Source: Bombyx mori (taxonomy: Eukaryota > Arthropoda > Insecta > Lepidoptera > Bombycidae). From it: 64,000 bases of DNA. Position 1 is the first letter of the stretch. Each line of letters begins with the position of its first letter. The position numbers and the translations under genes were made by a program. The stretch lies in the NCBI RefSeq assembly GCF_030269925.1, contig NC_085117.1:14942731-15006730 (forward strand), in the 5' to 3' direction. Positions 53,901 to 64,000 of the stretch are shown one piece after another. The notes under the pieces were generated by a model, which was given only the letters and a program-made list of their open reading frames with translations, ran no database searches and was not told the DNA's origin.

Positions 53901-56900
53901 ATTCTAGACGTGTGCATATAAGGTAAGGTAACAAGATTAAAAATCACCGGGGCAGGTGGTAGGCGCGCTAGAAAACTCATAGATACTTCAACTTGTACGC
54001 CAGTATGTGTTACAAATGTGTTAAAATATAAATCCTTAATATATTGTTTAAGAAGCTTAAGATGAGTTGAGGCTGTGGTATGTTTTATATTGGCTCACAA
54101 AGGCAAAGGAACGGCTCCGGACGACTTTTTTTTTTTGTCGGAAAGGAAATCTTTTGAAAGATACCGACATTCCCTTGCAGTGATAAAGTGGGTGCGTAAA
54201 GTGTGGCCCGTTATTTTAAGATAGTCATTTTACAGGTGGGCTGATTAATTATGGAGAAATAAGGAAGAGTTTGAAAGCAACAAACCTAAATTAGTTTATC
54301 AGAGATAGTGTATGAAAGCTGAGGTTTTTTACGCTACTTTGAATGTAAAAGCAAAAAAATACGTATTTGGAAATCCGAACTTATTTATCAACCTTTATAA
54401 TTATCATATATGTTAAGGTACTTAAGACTGATTGGTGCACAACAATTTGTCTGCCTTGTTTTTTTTCTACACATTTAAAATTGTTGTAATTCAATAGGAG
54501 ATATTTGCAAAAAAACTTAATAATTTAAATGCGAAATGTACATATTTATGAAATACTGAAGGTTATTGATAGATTGTAAGATCACCTAGTTGGTAGTGTT
54601 TGTTGATCTTGACCTGGGGTGATTTGACTACTATACTGGTATGGTTTCGCGATAGTCAGTCACGAAAAATGTACGTTGAAGCAATAACGTGTAATACAAA
54701 AAAAAAGGGTAATTATTATAAATTTACTCAATTGCTAGTTGTAGGGCGTATTCTTGGCCCGCTCGGGTAGGTACCACCATCATGTTTTTTGTCGCGAATC
54801 CACCATACGTTCTGGGTTGAAGGGATAGTCGTTTTAGAATATATATTTTTATTGCTTGGATGGGTGGACGAGCTCACAGCCCACCTTGTGTTAAGTGGTT
54901 ACTGGAGTCCATAGACATCTACAACGTAAATGCACCACCCACCTTGAGATGTAAGTTCTAAGGTCTCAAGTATAGTTACAACGACTGCCCCGCCCTTCAA
55001 ACCGAAACGCATTACTGCTTCACGGCAGCAATAGCCAGGTAGCCAGGGTGGTATATACCTACCCGTGCGGGCTCACAAGAGGTCCTACCACCTGTAAAAA
55101 TGTCAGAATGTCTTCAATTGTAATTAAAACATCGATTTCATTTCTGGAGGTGTGTCACGTCGATAATTCTATGGTCTCCACTGAGCTTAGTGTTAGCAGT
55201 GATAGTCAATTTTAATGCAAACAAAAACATTATTGATATTTTGTAACCGTATGCATTTATGTCTCTGTATTCCAAGGTCTAAGCACTATGTTCAATGTGT
55301 CCGTTCAATTCTGGATAACAATAGGTCTTTGTGGAACTCTCCTCAAATTACATATACATAGTTCGCGTTTGCAGTTACAAAAAAACGCGAATACACACTT
55401 ATTTAAAATAAGCGAATAGAATATGATATTTTTTTTAAATTTATATTCAACGTTTATTAATTTATTTATCTTATGTAACGATCAACTGTCAAAATAAATT
55501 TTATGTAGTCAACTTTAGTTAGCATAAATAAACGACAGACATGTTCCCAACAGCAACTACAAGAGTATTCAGTACCAGGGCATCCGCTACTGTTTTAGGC
55601 GGACATTGATTGATATCCACTTTATATGTGCATCTAATTTATGTATATTATTATCTACAGTATATTTATGCATTATTATAGATAAATACGGAACGTGTTA
55701 GATTTATAAGGCGTAGACTGTTATCCATAAAATGAATCAATATCTGACGGATACATACGAATGGGAACATTTTGTGAATGTAAACACGAACGGGAATGTT
55801 ACGTGACCGGTTCAAGGTCGTCTCGCAGAATTGATGAATCGATTTTAATTTGGATTATAATCAAACATGATTACGTCACTGTTTTAGTAATCGATTATAG
55901 TTTGTTTTGATGTTATCGGAATCGTCACCAGCAATGACCCCGTACGCGTATCGAAATTTAAATATAGCTTTTATTTTCCTATCAATTCTAGTAACCTCGA
56001 GGGGTTATTCTAGATTCACCGAACTAGTAGTCACCTACCTACCTTTTTTCTTTATTGCTTAGATGTGTGGACGAGCTCACAGCCCACCTGGTGTTAAGTG
56101 TTTACTGGAGCCCATAGTCATCTACAACGTAAATGCGCCACCCACCTTAAGATATAAGTTCTAAGGTCTCCGTAAAGTTACAACGGCTGCCCCACCCTTC
56201 AAGCCGAAACGCATTACTGCTTCACGACAGAAATAGGCGGGGTGGTGGTACCTACAAGTGGGGACTCATAAGAGGTCCTATCACCAGTGAAAAACCTACC
56301 TACCTACCTATGCTGATAGCCTTGAGAGGCTATTTCAGCTTCACCCTAACGTGTAGGTGAGGGGTTCAACCGGAAGTGTTGCTAACACTGGCTTTAGCAA
56401 GAGCAGTGCTTCGCAGAATTTACCACCGGATCAGAATCGCTACCCACTCAGAAGATCCGGCTATCAACTCAGTGGGCTGTGTCTATGGGTTAATTTACGC
56501 GTCGAGCCCTTCGTCGCAAGCGACGGATTCGGCGAGGACGGTTTTCGGGGCTTGAGGTACCTAAAAGCACCGTTAATGGATCGGGAGACATGTCTTAAAA
56601 TTTCGATGAAGTATTTGAAATTTTTTACAGAGATTAAGCATGTAAGATTTTTGTGATGTTAATTTAAAAATAGCTGTAGAAATTAATGGGGATCACTTAA
56701 GTTCAATTCAGTTCAACAACGACTGTTTCTATAGTACACACATCCATGAAACATGTTTCGTAACTGATCAATCGTAATAATTTCAAAGTCTTTATGTGAC
56801 ATTCTAAGGGATAGTGACCGTCGTACTGATATCGTAACAAAACACAGTTGACCCCGCAACAGGTTTGAATAGCATTGATTTAGAGATCTACTAAGTAACG

Positions 56901-59900
56901 ACCTAACGATAATCTAAATCACCGTAGAGGGCTTTAATCGGTCTAAGCACATGCAGGTTCCATTATTTGAGGTAAAACAAATTCCATTGGTGAGTACATC
57001 CGTTATCTACATGTAAATAGATAAAGCAAGTACGTACTGAGCTGCACCTGCCACCGTCTAATAATTACAGAATGAACTATCTAACTCGGCTCTCGGGTAG
57101 GGTTGGCACAATACGATTTTCAAAAATTATATATATAACTAGCCGTACTCGCCCGCTTCGCTGGGCATTTAAAATTAACATTATTATTTATTGTCATTAT
57201 TATTAGAGAGTCCAACATTCATATAAAGATTAGCCTATCCATTAACTACATGTACTTTCTGGACGGATACCAAGTTTCAAGTCAATCGGATGCATGGTTC
57301 AGTAGTTATAATGGAACATCCCTAAAAACCACTGTAGATTTGTATATTAGTATAGAATATAGATTAAACTACACAAAACTAGTTTTTACATTTGTGTGAT
57401 TATTGGTTGGTGGTATTGTAAGCTCAGACGGTAAGCGCGACGGACCTGCCTATTTCTCGTAGTAGAAACATACCTCAAGGCCTTTGGTGGTATTTACGTG
57501 ATGTCTATAACCTGCAATAATAGGTCTTCAAGTCGATCTAGTAAAAAATAAGAAATAAATGTTACGCGTTCAACATGGTGCACGTGAAACAAGTGAAACT
57601 TCTTTTTTTATCCTTAAATCAAAATTTTATTGTAATAGGTAATGCTGTATATAAGAGAAATGACCTAGCTCGCTTTGTCCTTTCCCTCTTTCCAGGGTCG
57701 AGCGCTTCGCGAGACGCTGTACCTATTTTCTCCCTTTCGCTCTTACCAAATTGTATCTTTTCTCTCTAGTCGTAACGAATCTGTAGCGAGTTAAATTCTA
57801 CTCTCAGCGCGCCTAAAGAAGTTTCATTTCAAAAATAGTAGTCATCCAAATCTTTCAATGTTCCGACCAACATTTTTATTTCAAAATATAATGTAAGATA
57901 GTATGATCGATGTATGTGAATACTTCAAACACAATATATCATTTAAATAATGTAAATCCAAAAGTTAAAACAGCTAACCTTGTTTCTTAACGAAAACTTT
58001 TAAATTTGTTAATTGAGATAAATACGCCTCCATTAACCAAATTATTCTAAAAATATCGTAAAACGCCTCCGGTAGAATTACGTTTTTATCATAATCATTA
58101 CATTTTTATCATAACATACGTTAGGCTTTTAAGCACAGCTTTTTAGTATTGACATCAATATTCAAGTCAACCATGAACACTTCACAAAACGCATTACTAT
58201 AGTTGTTTAAATAAAATAATATTGACGAATTAACTTAACATTTTTTTCGAGATTCATAAAATAATATGAGAACTTAATAAAAACTGAAATATTTTTTTCG
58301 CTACCAACCCTACAGTAATAGGAAACGCGCCGGAATACTCGGTACCCACCTGCCGCATCTCTACAATCACAACGATTTGATTAAATACCTACATTCATAT
58401 TCAAAATCTTTCTGCCCACAACACGGTAATTATTCACAGGGACTCAAAACTCGAACATTAAGCTTAAAGCAAGTTTCGTTCATGTTAGTAATTTGTTTGA
58501 TAATTTTGACCGAGTTAAATTTGTCTGGGTCAACGCTGTGTTAATCGCAATTTAAAATTCCATACAAAACAGTATGTTTTGTAATTTTTATTTTTTTATT
58601 GTCTATTAATTTACATAATTTTTGATTTCCAATTTCAAACCAGTATCATTCATAAGATAATATAATAATCGAAGATATTCATAATATTATAAAAACATAT
58701 GGACGGACATATTTGAGAATATTTTCTTGTAGTCGTTTGAAAATTACAGTGCGTAAAGTCGCAAAATTTTAAATAGCTTTACATTTCACGTGTAAAAGCA
58801 GAACCGCTTAATGTTGAGCCTTTAATTGCTTTTTGTAATAGAGGAAGTGTTGCGAGTAGTAATGACGCAAAAACGGTTTTAAAATCAGTCGTTGACTGCG
58901 GCTGTAAATAAGGCAGGTGTGCGCGTTTAACGCAGAAAATCCGCAACGGACACCTGCCTCTTTTAGGAAAATGATTTTCTCAACTCGAACTTGCTCGACC
59001 TACCTACAGGATAAGCTTAATTATGAAACTAGTTGTACAGGTAAATCAGAAAAAAAAACTTATTTGCATTTGCTTGAATAGTAAAAACTTATTTAAAAAA
59101 CATAAACTGCAAATGGATAATTAAATAGAGAGCAATTAGTTCTCTCTGAACTTCTCTAGGTCGTGACTTGTAGACTTGCATCTGTAGGCATGACTTAACT
59201 AAGCAATAATAATGTTTACAAGTGGAAAGAGTGGAGCATTATTTGAAAGCCTAACAATTAGTTGTTAAAGTGATTAAACTACTTAGCGAGAGTTTCCGTC
59301 ATAGTTTATTATCTTGTATGTACGTAGATTACGCAGATAAATTGATATAACGTCACCTGTGTATACTCTGTGGTTCCCACAGCGCCTTCACATCAATATT
59401 GACACAGATCAAATTCATTCCATGAATGCCCACTCCCGCCCACTTTCTAATGTCAAACTTACGATTTTTATTCTATTGCAAATTTCACCGATCCTCTATC
59501 TGTAGAAAAATATACTTTTTGACTACATACTGGCCTCAATAAAAAAAATGTGTGCGTGTACTAGTGTACACACGTAAGAAGTGAAACTTGTTTATGGCCT
59601 TATTTTTCGAAAAATGATCTACATGCAACTTTCTAGAAATTGGTTAAATAAAGTTAAATTAGATAAAGTTTAAACAAAAGGATTTTATTATCATAGACAT
59701 GAATACAAAAAAGTTAAATTAGATAAAGTTTAAACAAAAGGATTTTATTATCATAGACATGAATACAAAACAGATGGCGCGTAACGGAAAAAAGTGACGC
59801 GTAACCGAAAAATGTGACGGTAAATTTTTTTCCAACGCCGATAAGGAAGTTTCACTTCAATTAGAGTCTTATTTTACAAAAATATTTAATTAAATGTAAA

Positions 59901-62900
59901 ATATGTTAACGAATTGCTTTCGCCATGGCGGAAAAGCATTATGTGCAATAAATTACCTTGATTTTAATACCCGCATGCTTACATTTACGTTACTATTTTT
60001 AGTCGTAATAAATAACGCAAAACATATTTTCTATGGTTTCCGTAATTTATTTTAAACTAAGAGATCGCTGTGAAGGTAGCGGCATTATCCTTGGCATTTC
60101 TGATGTCCATGGGCAACGGATACGTCGGGCAGAAATTTTGAAAAAATTGTTTTATTTTTGGTGCAACTTGCTATTTAATTAAAGAAGTATTTATTTATGT
60201 TTTTAGTTTAGTTTTTAAATATATTTTTTTACAGATTGGTGTGCACTATGCGGTCGGGTAGTTACTATTAACTTAAGTTACAAAGAGAATACAATAGCCT
60301 ATGCGTATCAAACTATAATTATAACAAAGGAATAATGCAGTTTATTTTTCCGTACTTTTTCTGCGTAGACATTAGAAGTTATTCATCAATAAAAATCAAC
60401 ATCGTTTATTATTTTATACCATCTATTATTTCACGAAGCAATAAAGCATAATAAATACTCGATTAAGTTCCGATAATAAATCCTAAATTTCGGCGTATGG
60501 TTGTAAAGTCGGCAACCATTGATGTTCTTTAAATATAAGTCCTACATATTTCTAGACAACCGAGAAATTAGCAGTCATTGGAAATCCTGGTTTGCTACGC
60601 TGACGACACGCTGGTGACGGCCCGCGGAGACGACTACCGGTCAGCAGCCATCCTGGCTGTAGCAGGTGTAGCGACTGTGGTGAGTCGAATAAAGAGACTC
60701 GGCCTCGAGGTGGCCCTTCATAAATCCGAAGCAGTGTGCTTCCACTCGGCTCGGGAGGGGCCGCCTCAAGGCGCGAATCTCGTAGTCGGGGGTGTCACCA
60801 TTGCTGTCCGGCCGAAGCTCAAGTATTTGGGCCTTGTGTTGGACAGCAAATGGAGATTCGACCACCATTTCAAAATGCTGGTTCCAAGGCTGATGGGGAC
60901 GGCGGGTGCGCTGACCCGTCTTCTTCCCAACACCGGTGGATGCAGCGCCGGTATCCGGCGACTGTACCTGGGGGTGGTGCGCAGTATGGCCCTGTACGGT
61001 GCTCCCGTGTGGTCGCCCGCACTTACCGCGCGAAACGCGGCTCTGCTGCTCAGAGCTCAGCGGGCGCTCGCGGTGAGGGTCATCAGGGGGTACCGTACCA
61101 TCTCTCAGGATGTGGCCTGTGCCCTCGCCGGATCCTTACCGTGGGACCTCGAGGCCGAAATCTTGGCCGCGACATACCGACGGAGAAGACAGTCCTCGAC
61201 TCGGGAACAAACACCCGGCCCGTCGGTTGTCGATCGATGGAGGCGTGCTGCGCGTGGTCTGGCGTATGCCAAATGGAGAGAGCGCTTGCTGGAGGAGCTC
61301 GGCCGAACTTCGGCCACTCGTCAGCGCACGCTCGAGGCACTGGTGCCTGTGCTGGAGGCGTGGTCGGACCGGCGACATGGTGAGCTCTCCTTTCGCCTCA
61401 CCCAGGTCCTTTCGGGGCATGGATGCTTCGGGAGGTATCTGTGGAGAGTCTGCAGAAGGGAGCCACATCCGGGCTGCCACCAGTGCGGGCACCCGAACGA
61501 TGACGCTCAGCACGCGCTAGAAGCGTGCCCACGGTGGGAGCACCCGCGGCGAAACCTCGTCGCGGTGTTGGGGCAGGACCTCTCTTTGAGGGCTATCGTC
61601 GCCCGTATGGTAGAGGACCGGAGTTCGTGGGAGGCCATGGCTGGGTTCTGTGACTTGGTCATGGCGCTTCGTGAGGCTGAGGAGCGCGAAAGGGAATGGG
61701 ATCCCTCTTCGGCTTCTCAGCGCAGAAGGCGGGGTGGACGGCGCGTGCGAGAGGCCGCCGCTCAGCCCTCGTAGAGACTATCGAGTGCCGGGTGCGGGGG
61801 CTCCCGGCACTCGACTGTTGGTCCGGTGGTGAAGCGGTGCATGGTGGCTCCTGTGCGCCGCTCACGGTGTGTCGCCCGAGACGAGGTTCTACGGGATTTT
61901 CCCGGGGATGAAATCCCGTCTTAACATTAGTACGGGTACCGCCTAAGGCGAGACTTTCGGCGCGCATCGCGGTACCGTAAGTTTCGTGTAGTCGGTGTGG
62001 TGGAGCTCGATGGGGTTTAGTCGGTAGTCGTTCTGCGGGGCAAGTGCTTCGCGCGCCTTTTTCAAGGCGTAGTCTCCTGTGAGAAATTGGGGGAGGTGAA
62101 GGACCTCGGCCCTTCTCTTCTCCCCTTCTTCCTCTCAGGAGGCGCCGGAGTCCGACATAACCCGGTTCGTTACCCTCCTCGACCGGGTATCCGTAAATGG
62201 ATTCCCCAGCGATAAAAAAAAAAAAAAAAAAAAACATTGGAAATCCAACTTAAGTTTAGTAATATTATGAGTATATACATATATAATCTATATATATAAA
62301 AATGAATTGCTGTTCGTTAGTTTCGCTAAAACTCGAGAACGGCTGAACCGATTTGACTAATTTTGGTCTTGAATTATTTGTGGAAGTCCAGAGAAAGTTT
62401 AAAACGTAGATAAATATGAAAATGCTTGGAATTAAACAAAAATAACAATTTTGTTTTTCCTTTGATGTGTCCCCCGTCCCGTTTTAAGTTTATTTTATTC
62501 AAAAGTTAGGTCTTTTATTTATCGATTAAGGCACTACGAAGGCTGCCGGTTCAGATACTATAATATACATAATTATGTTTTAATTTCAATGCGATACGAT
62601 TTTTATTGAGCAACACTAAAATGTACTTTTTGCCTTTAAATAGGAAGCACAATATAAGCATTGACCAATTTTTATTTATTTTTTATATCTATTTTTGTTG
62701 GTTTTTTTTATAATTTGGAGTTTGTTCGAAACCTCCAGCCTATTCCAGGCCCCACAGGCCTATCTTGGCCTCTATGTCGAGACACGAGCCTATTCCAGAA
62801 AGTAGGAGATCTTTCTTCAGTGCTTTTGACAAGCGTATCGGTTACACGAACGTATGAAACTAGCACTTCGCTTAATAGGTCTTCTGGCGGAAATTGGCTT

Positions 62901-64000
62901 ATTATTTATTATAAACACGCAACCCACAATTGAATTATAACATTATAAAAGAAACATCTCAAATTTGTTTTCTTATTCCACAGATTAAAGATTATAGATT
63001 CACAAACTATATAACGCGATAATGGAAGCAATTTATTTTTACATTAATCCATGTTACCACTGCAAGTTATATCGTTATTGTTAAAGACCAATATCTTCAT
63101 AAACATAAACCAATATATCAATTTCAGATTTTCGTATTACTTTTGCAAGAAATTGATATCAAAATCAGATTACGATTATTGCGCTTAAGGGATTTGTCTT
63201 TTTTTCCTAAAATAGAAGACAGTTGTTATCAACGAAACCAAAGCAAAGTGTTTTATTAACATTCTTAGTGATACTTGAGGTACATAAAGTATCAAAATTG
63301 CCTGGCAAAAAAATACACAATTCCATTCATTAAGTCAATAAACTGAAATTTAATTCTGGATGCATTAGCTACGTAATTGTTTGGGGAATACACACTGCGA
63401 AGGATGATGTTAAACTCCAGAGAATCGCTTGAGGCACGATCGCAAACATTTGCAGAGAGCCAAGTGATCTCGGCAAATAAAATCCGCGGAAAAATACTTT
63501 ATCTACAGTTCAAACTCTTTCTTATCAGATTTTATTGTAATAAACAAACAAACGTATTATTTTCGTCGTTGATTATTTCTGTAAGGAAAAATAAAAGTTT
63601 TAAAAGCGATATTCTTCCTTTTTTTTTTTTTTGACGCTGTGGAATCCTTTTACGGTTACCCGGTCGATATTCTTCCTATTACTATTAATTTCTTAAATCG
63701 AACGTAGAAGACGCAAACAAATTGATAATGACCCTGATAATTTAAAACAAATAAAAGTATCTACTTTTTTTATGATAGAAGATTCCACTTCAGCAGGACA
63801 GTAATCTATCTACTAATAGAAATACAGGTTGAAGGGATTCCTTGCGTACAAATAAAAAAAAAAACGATTTATAAGTTTTACGATTCGGACATAATAATTC
63901 ACCAAAAGCTTAGAGCTGGTTCACGCCGTGTCGAAACAATACAAATTGGAGCCATTTACCAAAAGCTTAAACAACATTGATCACTAAGGATTGTGTTCCT

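Overview
The window reads as nuclear DNA of a lepidopteran, almost certainly the silkworm Bombyx mori or a very close relative. The basis is the repeat content. There are about twenty-four copies of the 3' end of the BMC1 (L1Bm) LINE, recognised by the GGTGGTAGGACCTC start and the CATCTAAGCAATAAA end. There are about eleven Bm1 SINEs (CACTGAGAAGATCCGG core). Lepidopteran Helitrons, R1-clade and RTE LINE pieces and tRNA-headed SINEs are also present. Base composition is AT-rich, with microsatellites and poly-A/T runs. No bacterial operon structure, CRISPR array or rRNA is visible. Apart from one tRNA-Thr gene I see no host gene that I can support, so the window is intergenic DNA or the inside of a large intron.

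Layout. 1-10 kb: AT-rich unique DNA with degraded SINE/LINE tails and an 85-bp GT microsatellite. 10.2-11.0 kb: a decayed Tigger/pogo DNA transposon with TIRs and the N-terminus of its transposase, itself split by a LINE tail, with a Bm1 beside it. 15.4-16.2 kb: a Bm1, then a broken R1-clade LINE fragment. 16.5-21.2 kb: a structurally complete two-ORF non-LTR retrotransposon (ORF1 RNA-binding protein; ORF2 endonuclease plus reverse transcriptase), the largest coding unit here. 22-34 kb: scattered BMC1, Bm1, CR1- and RTE-type LINE fragments and one Helitron. 35.0-35.4 kb: a dense palindromic MITE cluster with 92-bp inverted arms. 35.8-36.0 kb: an RTE-type LINE fragment. 39.3 kb: tRNA-Thr(UGU). 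42-46 kb: a cluster holding Bm1, two copies of a tRNA-headed SINE with a BMC1 tail, a Helitron with a textbook 3' hairpin, a short TIR element with internal tandem duplications, and a BmSE-like SINE. 48-57 kb: BMC1, Bm1, RTE tails, short TIR elements. 59.5 kb: an inverted copy of the 44.4-kb TIR element. 60.6-62.2 kb: a 5'-truncated R1-clade LINE with poly-A and a 12-bp target-site duplication. 62.3-62.6 kb: a Helitron. The rest to 64 kb is AT-rich and unrecognised.

The elements form a parasite hierarchy. The autonomous or formerly autonomous LINEs supply reverse transcriptase. SINEs (Bm1, the tRNA-headed SINE, the BmSE-like copy) depend on such enzymes. MITEs and non-autonomous Helitrons depend on absent transposases. 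All calls are from motif reading without database searches; family names come from remembered consensus features.
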